Source: an uncultured Bryobacterales bacterium (GTDB lineage Bacteria > Acidobacteriota > Terriglobia > Bryobacterales > UBA6623). Taken from it: a stretch of DNA of 64,000 bases. This document shows positions 1-10,277 of this stretch, one piece after another. Made by a program: the position numbers and the translations under genes. Where the stretch lies: contig OX638379.1 of assembly GCA_951813605.1 (NCBI GenBank), positions 2,766,062 to 2,830,061 on the forward strand, written 5' to 3'. The notes under the pieces are model-generated. The model saw only the letters and a list, made by a program, of their open reading frames with translations, made no database searches and had not been told where the DNA came from. The stretch's first letter is position 1. Every line of letters starts with the position of its first letter.

Positions 1-1430
1 GGAATACCTTCATGAGTTGAAAGTCCACGGGGCATAGCCCGGATGATCGAAGGTGTTGCGGTCTAGGCCGCCCTCCGTGCCGGAGGGTCGCAGCGGGAGG
101 TCCGACGCCTTGAACAACCCTCGCTGGAAGTCCGCTCTCGACGCTCCCTTGATGTGGTTGCCGAACGGCAGCGCGTTCGTCACGTCGTAGGTGTCGCCGT
201 CGGCATTGAAGTCGCTTCCCGCTCCGAACGGCGCCGAGGCATTCACAGTGAAGGGCAATCCGGTCTTGAAGACTCCGGCCGCCGCTAGCTGCCGCCCGAC
301 AATCACATTGTTCGCAACCGCGTCGGCGAGACGCGGCATGTCGTGCGTCGCGCTGAACGCGAAGCGCTGCCTCGAATCGAAGTCCGCGCAGCCGATGTGA
401 TCACGTTGTCTCAGGATTCCCACCCGCCCGACCTATTTGGAACGCCAAGCCCGGTGTCAGGCGGGGCGCATCGTCGTCGAACCGATTTCGGCGCAAGCGT
501 CTTGCTTCGATGGGGTCCGCTGACTGGCTATCCCAAGGGCCCCGAGGACTAGTCCTTTTCCAATCCGCGGATGAGCTTTCGTGTGCGGTGTCAAGAGATT
601 CCTGGAGAAAAGTGAAAAAAGTGTAGAGCATCCGTGGTTCGGCCCAGCTGGCTCACCCACGTCCGGCGAGCCGCCCTTGTAGTTCCGAGCCGTCTGCGTA
701 ACAGCGGCGATTCGTCGAGGAAGGTTCCGGACGACATGCGGAGCACTGTGCTGTCGGAAACCCGATAGCGAGACCGACGCGGACCCGGAAGTGCTTCGTC
801 TTGTCGTGGAGAATCCTCCCGCGAGGATCCGCGAAAACATTCTTGGACAAAAAGCCGTCAGGTGCGCGAATGAACGGTGCGAAGCCCCGCTTTCGGCGCG
901 CGACGGCAGCACACGCTGCAGGCATAGATGCCCCGTCGCGAATCCACCACGTCAGTATCGATGTTTCCCTGCTTGCCGACTGTCTGCTCCTCGCTGTAAG
1001 GCGGCTGGAACTGGAGGTCGTATCGAAGTACGAGATCGACGGTCGACCTCAGACTGGCCTTCCCTGCATCCATGACGTAGAACTCCATCGTGATGCCGGG
1101 CCGAAGGGTTTCCCAGACGTTGCGCCGGCCCGCCGAGTCCGGGGGCGAATCAGAAATGAGGCCTCGGAGAGTCCGCCGTCGCTACCGAGCGAACTTGCCG
1201 TCTGGTGCACGAGGAAAGCCTGATTGAGGTCCTCGTAGAATGATTGGAAATCGGTCCGGCCCCCCTCTCGCGCCATCTCAATGAAAACCTCGGTAGTGTC
1301 CACAATCCTGGGAGCGCGGAAAGAGGCGACCAGAGGATCACTGAACCTGGAATCGTGGCGGGACTAGAATTCGGTTTCCATCGGCTAGGACCGAACAACC
1401 AGCACAGACTCGACTGGCACACTCGAACTC
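1..1430 (-). pseudogene. Decayed Oar-type TonB-dependent receptor remnant, possibly a mosaic
   Basis: Pieces of a TBDT can be read on the minus strand in several frames with no continuous reading frame. From about 1300 down to 650 they follow the neighbouring intact receptor (1612-4995): FQSFYEDLNQAF matches its FESFYENLNSAF, PPYSEEQTVGKQGNI matches PPYGKEETIGKQGGI, and YKGGSPDVGE matches YQGAWPDVGQ. From about 423 to 10 a separate open stretch reads like a TBDT C-terminus (GLPFTVNASAPFGAG, GLDRNTFDHPG). It resembles a different receptor subfamily, so the remnant may join two parents. The left end runs off the window. Bases 1431-1611 hold nothing I can assign. Confidence 0.75.
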
Positions 1431-1611
1431 TTACTCTTATCTACGAGCGCAGGCTGCCAGAGTGCCTGGCCCCAACGCTTTGATGATATTGCCGCAGGTC
1501 CCTAACTTTGCGAGAGCTCTTCCACTTCCATCTGGGACTGAAGTAGCGGCAAGCGTCGCGCCCCAGTTCGGCCGGTAGTAACTCTAGGCAACCGAATCTT
1601 CCAAATTCCTC

Positions 1612-4600
1612 CTAAAAGACTACCTTTAGCCCGAACTGAATGTTGCGTTCAGGGAGGGCGGTAGCCGTGACCACACCGAAGTTCGGATTGTTCATGACCC
1701 GCCCTGGTGTGCCGAACGTTGCGTGATTGAATGCGTTGAACCATTCAGTGCGCAACTCGATCCATTTCCCTTCGCCAAAGGGAAACTTGCGAAATAAAGA
1801 TAAGTCGAAGTTCTGGCCGCCGTCGTTTCGGAGTGTGTGACGTCCGGCATTGCCGTACTGCTTGATGCCCGGAGACCCCTGTACGTCAGCGGGCAGTGCG
1901 AAAGCAGAAGTGTTAATCCACCTCGATGGTTGCGAGTTAGAAAGCACTGGGTCGCCAACGTAGTCGGGACGCAAGTAATTGCCAGTATTTCCAGTGTTAG
2001 CCAAGTCACCACTAATCACAGGTGTATAAGGGATTCCCGACCGGAAATTTGCTATCCCGTTAAACTGCCAGCCACCGATAATGTAATTCAGGACTTTGCT
2101 TCCGGTATCCCAAGCCTTTCCAGATCCAACCGGCAGTTCATACACCCAATTCAGGGCGAGAACGTGAGGGATATCAAACCCGGAAAGGCCTCTGGACGCG
2201 GCAATGTCGTAGGGATCCTGCACGGCAAATCCTTCGACGCCGTACCAGCCGGAGGAGCCAATGTCGATCGACTTGGACCAAGTATACGAGACCTGATAGG
2301 CGAGGTTGTTGGTGTACTTCCTGCTGAGCTGGAATTGGAAGCCGTGGTAGTTACTGCGCCCCCAGCTCTTGTCAAAAAAGCTCTGCTGGGCGTGGGGGAA
2401 GGGCGTCCTCGGTCGAACATCGCCGGGGCCGGGCTCGAACGCCGTATTGTAGTATCCGCCCACGGTCAACCGTCGCCCCCCTGATCCGACATAGTTCACG
2501 TCAACCAGAGTTGCAGGATCGATCTGATGCTGAAGCCCCAAATTCCACTGCATGGAATATGCATTCTCGAATCGGGGATCAGTGAACCAGGACACAAAAT
2601 TAAAGGGGGTGGGTGCCGGAATCAAGCCTTCTGGAAAAGGATTTGCGGCATTGATCGTGGGAGTTGGATTTCCCCTAGAGGGAAGATTCTGGTTATTAGC
2701 GAGTCCCTGCCCGACGTCGGGCCAAGCTCCTTGATAAGCCTGAGCCATCTGGCTGATTCCAGCCCAGTTATCGAAGAATATCCCGCCACCGGTTCGGATT
2801 ACTGTTGTGTCGGAAAGACGATACGCGATTCCCATCCGCGGTTGAAAATTCAGCTTTGTGTCGGTGAAAATCTTGCCCCGAGGCTCCAGAGCTACGTTTT
2901 CAGGCAAACTCCCGTCTGGCGTAGGAATACAAGGAGCATGTCCCCGCTCGGCACACGAGGGTGATAGCACTTGAATGAAGTAAATACCCGTGAGCATGTC
3001 AAGATTTCCAGTCTCAATGCCCCCTTGCTTGCCGATTGTCTCTTCCTTCCCATATGGTGGGATGAAGGTTCGATCATATCGGAGTCCAAGATTCACGGTC
3101 AGTTTCGGAGTGACTTTCCACGAGTCGTGGACGTAGAAGCCCATTTCGCCGCCCGGCCGCAGCGTCTCGTTGACATTTCGGCGTCCCGCGGAGTCGTTCA
3201 ACCCTAGGAGATATGACGCCAGGCTGCTGCCGGTGCCACTGGGGTTTTGGGGGTTGTTCGTGGTTTGCACGCGAAAAGCCGAGTTGAGGTTCTCGTAAAA
3301 CGATTCGAAGCTCCAGTTGTTGCCTTCGCCGCCGAACTTGAGTGTGTGGTTTCCAATGATCTTGGTGAAGCTGCCTTTGAATTGCGTGATTCCGCTGATC
3401 GGCACATTCAAAGTATTGGCCTCTCCACCGCTAAAGAAGCCAAGGACGTTGTAGTTCGGAATCAAGTCTTCTCCACTGGCGAAACTGCCGCAGTAAGTGG
3501 AACTACAGCCGAGTTGACTGAGAAAGCCTCGGTCTCGGAATCGCACGATCGCATTATCTTCCGTTCGCGCGCGGGCAGCCTGCAACTGCAAGACGGCTGT
3601 CGGGTTGAACGTATGAACCCAACTTCCGGCGATGTTAGTAGCCCGATATTCGGTGTTACTAGCTAGCGTTTGCCGTCCGCCCGAACCCTCGTTGTCCTGG
3701 AGCGTGCCACTCCATCGAAACCAAGCACTGTCGCTGTCCGTGAACATGTGATCGACTCGAGCCGTATAGGCTTCCTGGTTCTGCTTAAAAGGAGTCAGGT
3801 CGCGACCATTGCGGTCCGCTACGCCTGTCATGATTGGTGCCGACAGAGTTGCTTGTGCGTAGGCCACTGTTCCCGTATCGATCATGCTCTGGGGGATGCT
3901 GTTGTTCGGGAACGGATCCCGGATGAAAGTTCCCGGGTTAGTCGGATCTTCGATTGTGGTGAAGGGGTTGAAGATCTGTTCAGGAATGTCGCTCAGATCA
4001 CCTTGCAAGTTGGCCGCCGTCGGCACTCGATATAGACGATCCGCTGGCGTACGCAGGCGGAATCCCTCATAGCCGATCATGAAGAAAGTTTTGTTCCGAA
4101 TGACCGCCCCTCCGAGAGAGCCGCCAAACTGGTTTCGTTTCTGTTCGGTAACTGTGGATCGAAAGAAATTGCGAGCGTCGAGGTTATCATTCCGTAGGAA
4201 CCACCAGCTACTACCATGGTACTCGTTGGTTCCGCCTCTGCTTACAACGTTCACAATTCCGCCTACAGCACCGCCGAACTCAGCGTCATCGTGGTGGGAG
4301 TTCACCTTGAATTCCTGTACGGTGTCAATGATCGGGGGAACGGAGTATGTGCTCACGAAATCGGAAAAGTTAATCACGCCGTCCAGCAAGAACAAGTTGC
4401 TCCGATTGTTTTGACCATTGACAGACGGAAACTGAAATTGGCCGATTGGACGAGCACTGAATCCCCCCGCGTTCTGCGCGACGCTTACTGGAGCCACTCC
4501 CGGTGTGAGCGACAATAGCTGCGTGAAATTCCTACCGTTGAGTGGGAGGTCGATGACTTGTTTTTCCGTGACGGCTGCGCCCAGCTCGGACGAAGAAGCC

Positions 4601-4995
4601 TGTAGCGCAACGCCCGTAGCTTCCACGCTGATGGACTCAGTCACCGCACCTACCTCCATCAAGAAATCGAATGTCGCGGTTTGGTTCACCACGAGCGTGA
4701 AAGGCTCGACAAACCTAGTCTGGAACCCTGGGCTGCTAGCTGTAAGGGTGTATGGGCCCGGCTGTAGATTGGCGAAGCGGTAGAGGCCTGCCGAGTTGCT
4801 GAGGGTACCGATTTCAATGCCGGTAGCGACGTTTCCCAGCACAATCTCGGCATCTACGATGACAGCTCCGGAGAAGTCGCGCACAGTTCCATTGATGGAC
4901 GCTGTAGAGATTTGGGCGTCTGTGCCGGGCGGAACGGCGAGAAAGAAAATCGCTGTTGCCAGCGTGACGACGATTCGCCAAATACGTCTCAACAT
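1612..4995 (-). CDS. Oar-type TonB-dependent receptor with carboxypeptidase-regulatory-like domain
   Basis: A 1127-residue outer-membrane receptor likely to import a large substrate using TonB energy; the substrate is unknown. The ATG at 4995 is chosen because AAGGAGGA lies 6 nt upstream and the protein then begins with a signal peptide (MLRRIWRIVVTLATAIFF, cleavage near GTDAQ). Residues about 30-115 form a carboxypeptidase-regulatory-like beta-sandwich (INGTVRDFSGAVIVDAEI, GLYRFANLQPGPYTL). A plug domain follows (LPLNGRNFTQLLSLTPGV, FLLDGV, NVVSRGGTNEYHG), then a long beta-barrel ending in the aromatic IQFGLKVVF typical of outer-membrane proteins. Base composition looks less GC-rich than most of the window. 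No SusD-like partner is present. The adjacent remnant at 1-1430 is a decayed relative. Confidence 0.93.
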   Translation of the reverse strand: MLRRIWRIVVTLATAIFFLAVPPGTDAQISTASINGTVRDFSGAVIVDAEIVLGNVATGIEIGTLSNSAGLYRFANLQPGPYTLTASSPGFQTRFVEPFTLVVNQTATFDFLMEVGAVTESISVEATGVALQASSSELGAAVTEKQVIDLPLNGRNFTQLLSLTPGVAPVSVAQNAGGFSARPIGQFQFPSVNGQNNRSNLFLLDGVINFSDFVSTYSVPPIIDTVQEFKVNSHHDDAEFGGAVGGIVNVVSRGGTNEYHGSSWWFLRNDNLDARNFFRSTVTEQKRNQFGGSLGGAVIRNKTFFMIGYEGFRLRTPADRLYRVPTAANLQGDLSDIPEQIFNPFTTIEDPTNPGTFIRDPFPNNSIPQSMIDTGTVAYAQATLSAPIMTGVADRNGRDLTPFKQNQEAYTARVDHMFTDSDSAWFRWSGTLQDNEGSGGRQTLASNTEYRATNIAGSWVHTFNPTAVLQLQAARARTEDNAIVRFRDRGFLSQLGCSSTYCGSFASGEDLIPNYNVLGFFSGGEANTLNVPISGITQFKGSFTKIIGNHTLKFGGEGNNWSFESFYENLNSAFRVQTTNNPQNPSGTGSSLASYLLGLNDSAGRRNVNETLRPGGEMGFYVHDSWKVTPKLTVNLGLRYDRTFIPPYGKEETIGKQGGIETGNLDMLTGIYFIQVLSPSCAERGHAPCIPTPDGSLPENVALEPRGKIFTDTKLNFQPRMGIAYRLSDTTVIRTGGGIFFDNWAGISQMAQAYQGAWPDVGQGLANNQNLPSRGNPTPTINAANPFPEGLIPAPTPFNFVSWFTDPRFENAYSMQWNLGLQHQIDPATLVDVNYVGSGGRRLTVGGYYNTAFEPGPGDVRPRTPFPHAQQSFFDKSWGRSNYHGFQFQLSRKYTNNLAYQVSYTWSKSIDIGSSGWYGVEGFAVQDPYDIAASRGLSGFDIPHVLALNWVYELPVGSGKAWDTGSKVLNYIIGGWQFNGIANFRSGIPYTPVISGDLANTGNTGNYLRPDYVGDPVLSNSQPSRWINTSAFALPADVQGSPGIKQYGNAGRHTLRNDGGQNFDLSLFRKFPFGEGKWIELRTEWFNAFNHATFGTPGRVMNNPNFGVVTATALPERNIQFGLKVVF

Positions 4996-5060
4996 TGGGA
5001 TCCTCCTTGACAGGACTCTCTGGCCTGGCCAGGATTTCATCTTGTTCCTAGCGCAACGAC

Positions 5061-5089
5061 AGCATACTGGCGCTGCCCGGTTGTGTCAA
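5061..5089 (-). promoter_or_regulatory. Sigma70-type promoter of the TonB receptor at 1612-4995
   Basis: On the minus strand TTGACA (5089-5084) is followed after exactly 17 nt by TATGCT (5066-5061). The predicted transcription start is about 60 nt upstream of the ATG at 4995. This is one of the best consensus promoters in the window and correctly oriented for the receptor. Confidence 0.7.
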
Positions 5090-5233
5090 GACTGGACTTA
5101 GCGGCTGCTCTTGTACGATGGTACGCTCGACCGGGCCGATTTGATCAGCTGCCACTACGTGCGACTATTTTCCAGGCGCACTGTCGCAGCCGGCGCAAAC
5201 CTGCGGGTGGCTCGAATCATCAAGGAGAAAACG

Positions 5234-5641
5234 ATGGATCTTTCAGAGATTAACTTCATAGCCGCCGTTGTGGCGGCTGTGGCCGCCTTTGCTTTCGGCG
5301 CTGTCTACTACACCGTGCTAGCGAAACCGTGGATGGACGCTGTCGGGACAAGCGAGGAGGAGATCAAGCAAACGAGATCCGCGGTGCCCTTCGTCACATC
5401 CTTCGTGTCGCTGCTAGTGATGGGTTGTGTAATCTCGGGCCACTTCGCCTATCACAGCGATGAGCTGATCACAACTGGCCATGCGCTGGAGTCTGCTGGC
5501 GTGCTCTGGCTAGGCTTCATCGTGACGAGCATGGCGACGAACAACGCCTTCCAAGCAGCCAAGGCAAAGCTCACCATCCTCGACTCAGTCCACTGGCTGG
5601 GCGTTGTAGTGATTCAAGCGCTGGTAATCAACGCATTCTGA
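5234..5641 (+). CDS. DUF1761 family membrane protein
   Basis: A 135-residue integral membrane protein of the DUF1761 family, whose function is unknown. The ATG at 5234 is preferred over an upstream in-frame ATG at 5111 because AAGGAG lies 7-8 nt before it and the protein then starts with its first membrane helix (INFIAAVVAAVAAFAFGAVYY). The signature KPWMDAVG follows, then helices around VTSFVSLLVMGCVIS, ALESAGVLWLGFIVTSM and VHWLGVVVIQALVI. It is transcribed divergently from the upstream receptor, and a strong hairpin follows 22 nt after the stop. It appears monocistronic. Confidence 0.85.
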   Translation: MDLSEINFIAAVVAAVAAFAFGAVYYTVLAKPWMDAVGTSEEEIKQTRSAVPFVTSFVSLLVMGCVISGHFAYHSDELITTGHALESAGVLWLGFIVTSMATNNAFQAAKAKLTILDSVHWLGVVVIQALVINAF

Positions 5642-5663
5642 TTGCCCGGAGGAATTGACGGCA

Positions 5664-5694
5664 CGGGCGGAGCGCCGGAACAGCGCTCCGCCCG
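5664..5694 (+). terminator. Hairpin terminator downstream of the DUF1761 gene
   Basis: A perfect 12-bp inverted repeat (CGGGCGGAGCGC and its complement) with a 7-nt loop begins 22 nt after the stop. There is no U-tract, so Rho-independent termination is plausible but not certain. Confidence 0.55.
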
Positions 5695-5883
5695 CCACGG
5701 CCACATGCTTCACTCTGCCATCGCTTCCTGAGGTTTTCGAGGTGGGAGCCGTGGGCGCGGTCACTGGCAGCGCTGGAAGCCTTCCGTTGCTTTGCGGGCC
5801 TCCCGCATGCACTTCCCTAGGACTCACTGCTGGTCGTTATTCGGAAAGAGCACTGGGAACGAAGTGACTGCCTCTGACCGATT

Positions 5884-7661
5884 TCAGATTCCGGATCCTC
5901 GGGTTGGCTTCACCGACGGGTCCAACTGCATCTCCTGACCTTCCACAGCCGAGTCGAACCGGCGCGCGGCTAGCGATTCGTAGCGGTCTTGACGACCAGA
6001 CAGCCAATGAATCTCGATCTCCGCCGCATCTACATTTCCAAGGCCGGCTTGGACTCGAAGGTCATTGCTCGATAGGTAGCTGTCGCTTCCGCGCACCTCG
6101 AAGAACCGGCGCATGCCGCCTGCTTCCACGCAAACTTTCGCGCCGACACCGTCCCGATTGCTTTCCACGCCCCGCACGCGGACTGCGAGCCAGCTCTTGC
6201 GATTGCCGCCATCGTTGCGGAGCAATGTCGGCGTATCGTTCTTATTCACCACCAGGATGTCGACGTCGCCGTCGTTGTCGTAGTCGGCGAACGCGGCACC
6301 GCGCCCGACCCTATCTCTCAGAGCTCGCAGGCGAGTTGCTTCCGAAACGTCCTCGAATCGCTGGCCTTCGATATTCCGCAACATGTAATCCGGTTCGGCG
6401 TACGTGTCCTCCGGAATGCGCTGTTCAATGCGCTCGTCGGTATGGCCGTTGGTAAGGAACAAGTCAAGCCAGCCATCGTTGTCAACGTCAATAAACTTCG
6501 TGCCCCAGCCGCTCAGGTTGAAGCCCACCCCGTCAAGCCCGAGAGCTGCGGTTTGGTCGAAAAACAGGCTTTCGCCCTCGTTCTGGTAGAGCCTGTTGGA
6601 TTGCTCGATGAAATTCGTTATGAAGATGTCCATCCGCCCGTCGTTGTTGTAGTCGCCGACCGTGAGTCCCATCGATCCCTCGGCCTCGCCGTGCTCGCTG
6701 AGGACTGCTCCCGAGACCCAGCTCATGTCCTCGAACGTCCCGTCGCCCCCGTTCACGTAGTAAAAGTTGGCCCCGGCGTCGTTGGCCACGTAGAGATCCT
6801 GATCGCCGTCGCCGTCGTGATCGGAGAAGACGGCGGCGAATCCGTGGCCCGGGGTTCGCTGGAGAATGCGAGCCGAGGCGCTGACGTCACGAAACGCCCC
6901 GTCACCCTCATTGAGATAGAGCAGGTCCTGCTGGCCGTCAAAGTAATCCGGAGCGCAAACGATTGGGACGCCTTTGAGCTGACACGGACTTTCCTCATTC
7001 TCGGGGGGTGCGGCGGCGTCGAGATCGAGCGAGGTGAAGTTCGTTACGAATAAATCCAGGTCGCCGTCGTTGTCTACATCTCCGAACGAGGCACCCATGC
7101 TCCACTTAGGCGGTGACCAGTCGGGTCCCGCAACGCCTGCTTCATGAGACACATCGGCAAACGAGCCGGCATCGTTCCTGTAGAGCTTGTTCGCCCCATA
7201 GTTGGTCACAAAGAGATCCGGGTCGCCATCGTTGTCGTAATCCCCAACCAAACATCCGCTGGACCAATTCGTGTCGCCTAGGCCGAGGCGCGCGGTCACG
7301 TCGGCAAAAGTGCCGTCACCTTGGTTTCTGAACATATAGTCCGGCGGCGGATTCCCTGCCCTGTCGCGAGAGGCGGATGAACCGTTCGCGAAATAAATGT
7401 CCAAGAACCCGTCGCCGTCGAAATCTAGAAAGCACGCGCCCTGGCCATTCACATCCAGCAGTGTCTGGGTCAAGGGATCGCCCGAAATGATCTTGCGCCG
7501 CAGCCCTGATTCCTCCGCGCCACGTCCCGGAGCACGGGGAGCGTATTTGTGGGATCTGCAGATGGGGCTGGAGTCTCGTTATCCGCGTGACTGACAGCAG
7601 ACGCCAATGAGACCAGCACCACTAAGGGCAGCGGGAACACTTTGATTTGGGATTTGAACAC
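5884..7661 (-). pseudogene. CRTAC1/ASPIC-UnbV FG-GAP repeat protein broken by a one-base deletion
   Basis: A secreted FG-GAP/VCBS repeat protein with a C-terminal ASPIC/UnbV domain, often found near TonB receptors in Acidobacteriota. Calcium-binding-like repeats include LDFDGDGFLDIYF, VGDYDNDGDPDLFV, VDNDGDLDLFV, DHDGDGDQDLYV, DYNNDGRMDIFI and DVDNDGWLDLFL. The UnbV domain includes SWLAVRVRGVESNRDGVGAK. The main reading frame is open from 5884 beyond 7473 but lacks a signal peptide. The signal peptide (VFKSQIKVFPLPLVVLVSLA, GTG start at 7661) and PVLRDVA lie in another frame. Deleting one base near 7518-7519 explains the break: restored, DVA runs into AEESGLRRKIISGDP, the usual entry to this fold. 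It is a recent pseudogene or an assembly error. An upstream in-frame ATG at 7736 is an alternative start. Confidence 0.82.
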
Positions 7662-7889
7662 GCTTCTCAGACCGACTCTAGGATCCAGAAGACCATCTCG
7701 TAGCATCTCTCGGACAGCCGAATACCGTAACGGCACAAGATTGCGACCAAGATTGCCATTATCGGCGGTAGTAGTGTATCGCCCAGCCGAACAGACTGGG
7801 CAGCGCTGTACAAGGCAATGCCGGGGAACTCGAAGTTGCGCGCCCGGTTGGGTCAGGCTAGGATTGGGCTAACCGCCAAGCGGTCTTTC

Positions 7890-9845
7890 ATGAAATTCCG
7901 TTGGTTCCCATTGGATTCGCGATCACCGCCACCCCCGCGCAGGACGGAACGGGTGTTCACGGACGGGTCGCGACCACCCGCAGACCGCTCAGTCACGCCT
8001 CCTGTCCTGCCGCGAATCGCTCTCGCCGCGATTCTGATCTCGACGATTTCGTCGCTGTTTGCGCAAACGGCCAGCCGCAATGATCCGGAATGGCACTACC
8101 GCCGGGCGCAGGAAGCGATGGAGCGGCAAGACTACGCAGCCGCGGCCAATTCGTGGGAGGCCATCTGCTCGTTGCTGCCTGACTACGCCGAAGCGCACAG
8201 CAACCTTGGGCTGGTGTACCACCTGCAGCGGAAGTATTCGCTTGCGATCCCGAAATTCCAAGAAGCGCTGCGACAGAATGCCCAACTGCTGGCCGCAAGG
8301 GTCTTCCTCGGAATCGACTACTACCTGACGTCGAGGCCCGGTTTGGCAATCGCCGAGCTGTCGAAAGCCGCAAGCGACGCCCCGGAGAACTTCGAAGCGA
8401 AAAGGTGGCTGGCACTGAGTCATTTCCAAGCGGGCAATTTCGGTACGGCAATCAAGCAACTCCGAGAATGCCGGCGGCTCAAGACAGATGACGCCGAACT
8501 GCTGTTTCATCTCGGCCGGGCCTATCGCAAGGTGGCAACCAGAGCATTCTTCACGATGAGGGAGCGTCGATTTGATTCCGCCTGGTTTTTCTTGTCCCGT
8601 GGCGATCAATTCGACCGACTGAAAGATCCCGGGGCAGCGCTGGAAGAATTCCGGCACGCGGCGCGCATGGACCCGAAGCTGCCCGGTGTCCACTTCCGGA
8701 TCGGCCAGCTGCTTGAGGCCCGCGAAGATCCTGTCGAGTCCGCACTAGCGTATAGCCGTGAAGCGGCGAACTTCCCTGCCCATGCGCGGGCAGTGGCCGC
8801 GCTGGCACAAGTCCTTCGGCATTTGGGTATGACTTCCGAGGCGCTCCGTGTCCTCCAGCTCGCGGAAAGGATGCACGCTGATCATCCAAGCGCTCTCCGA
8901 ATGATGGGCTCCAAGGCGTCGGAAACCGGCCGAGGCGAATCGGCGTCGCCGGAAGACCAGTCTCGCATCAAGGAAGCGCTGCCCGATTTGATCGAGCGCA
9001 CAGGCGGAGGCTGGACAGAACGCGCTGGTGCTGCACTGCTTGCGGAAGAGCCGCAGATGGCTCTGGAACTGGCCCTCCGGGCTACGAGCGCAGGGCACGG
9101 TAGCGACGCCGACTTCTGGTCGGGCAGAGCCCACCTCGCGTTGGGCGAGTTCGACAAGGCGCTGTCCAACCTTCTCGCGGCTCAAGACCGTCAGCCGGGG
9201 AATCCGGAGGTCGCGTTCTACCTGCACCGCTGCGCCGACCAGCTCTCGGCGCGTTCCTTGGAATCCTACGCGGCCCTAAACCCGGACTCCTATCGGACCC
9301 ACCAGCTGACGGCCGAGTATTTCGAGGCCAGCGGAGATCACGTGCGCGCTATCGCGGAGTACCGGAAAGCTCTGTCCATCGAGCCCGGCGCGACGCAGCT
9401 GCACTTGGAAATTGGGAAAATCCATCTGAATCAGCGCCAATATGCCGAGGCGATCGCGGCATTCCTGGCGGAACTCGGCGCCGACGCCTACTCGGTCGAG
9501 GCGCTGACGCGCGCGGGCGAAGCCTATCTGCTTAGTGCGCAACCGAACGAGGCGCTGCGCTTGTCGGAGCGGGCTCTCGGCATCAATCCGAGAGCGGCTG
9601 CAGCTCACAAGGTTATTGGGCAGGTGTATTTCAAGCAAAGGGAATTCCCGCGGTCAGTCCAGCATCTGCGATCCGCGCTGGAACTGGGTCTTCGGGACGA
9701 CGGGACCGTGCACTACCAGCTAGGGCGGGCACTGAGCATCTTGGGGCAGCGCGAGGAAGCCGCGAAACACCTGGCTATCGTGAAGCGCTTGCGGGAGGCC
9801 CGCAGCGAGACAGTGCGGGATCGATTCAAGGATCTCGAAGACTAA
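7890..9845 (+). CDS. Secreted tetratricopeptide-repeat protein
   Basis: A 651-residue TPR protein, probably exported. The ATG at 7890 begins MKFRWFPLDS; an in-frame ATG at 7818 is an alternative. A hydrophobic segment (PRIALAAILISTISSLFAQ) about 45-65 residues from the start looks like a late signal peptide. TPR units run through the rest, for example AHSNLGLVYHLQRKYSLAIP, AIAEYRKALSIEPGA, YAEAIAAFLAELGADAYSVE and HYQLGRALSILGQREEAAKH. Such proteins commonly act as periplasmic or cell-surface scaffolds. A second copy of its C-terminal third occurs at 10863-11522, and a TonB receptor head lies just downstream, so TPR and receptor appear to have formed a repeated unit. Confidence 0.85.
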   Translation: MKFRWFPLDSRSPPPPRRTERVFTDGSRPPADRSVTPPVLPRIALAAILISTISSLFAQTASRNDPEWHYRRAQEAMERQDYAAAANSWEAICSLLPDYAEAHSNLGLVYHLQRKYSLAIPKFQEALRQNAQLLAARVFLGIDYYLTSRPGLAIAELSKAASDAPENFEAKRWLALSHFQAGNFGTAIKQLRECRRLKTDDAELLFHLGRAYRKVATRAFFTMRERRFDSAWFFLSRGDQFDRLKDPGAALEEFRHAARMDPKLPGVHFRIGQLLEAREDPVESALAYSREAANFPAHARAVAALAQVLRHLGMTSEALRVLQLAERMHADHPSALRMMGSKASETGRGESASPEDQSRIKEALPDLIERTGGGWTERAGAALLAEEPQMALELALRATSAGHGSDADFWSGRAHLALGEFDKALSNLLAAQDRQPGNPEVAFYLHRCADQLSARSLESYAALNPDSYRTHQLTAEYFEASGDHVRAIAEYRKALSIEPGATQLHLEIGKIHLNQRQYAEAIAAFLAELGADAYSVEALTRAGEAYLLSAQPNEALRLSERALGINPRAAAAHKVIGQVYFKQREFPRSVQHLRSALELGLRDDGTVHYQLGRALSILGQREEAAKHLAIVKRLREARSETVRDRFKDLED

Positions 9846-10277
9846 GCCGACCGGGTAATGCGCGGTTTGAAACGCTGCCCCGCGATTCCGGCGACCTGGC
9901 GATTCCAGTGGATCGAACCCGACAGCATTTCGGCGAGCGCACCAGACGATCGAGTGCAACGTATACCATATCCGGAATCAGGGTTGGCCGCCCGAGCGGC
10001 AAGTTCCCGCCCGCTGCCTGATCGCGAGCCGCTTGGGATCAGGCACAGTCAACATGCCATGCGAATGTGCCGGAGAAATGCGAGTAATATCGCCAAAAAG
10101 CGGCGGAATACACCTTGACCACTTGCAGATGTCGGGGTACGTTGTTACCGGTGTTGCGAGAATTCCACTCACGAGCGGATCTTCAGATCGCGCTAAATCG
10201 TCAGTGCGGGAGTTCCCGCAACCAGTGTTTCAGGTGCCGTCGGCGGATGCCGAACGGTGCATCCGAGGAGGTGTTTT
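9846..10277 (+). other. Intergenic, no gene recognised
   Basis: It separates the TPR gene from the broken receptor head. I see no coding potential. The only site I can name is GAGGAG at 10265-10270, the ribosome-binding site of the receptor head. Confidence 0.5.
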
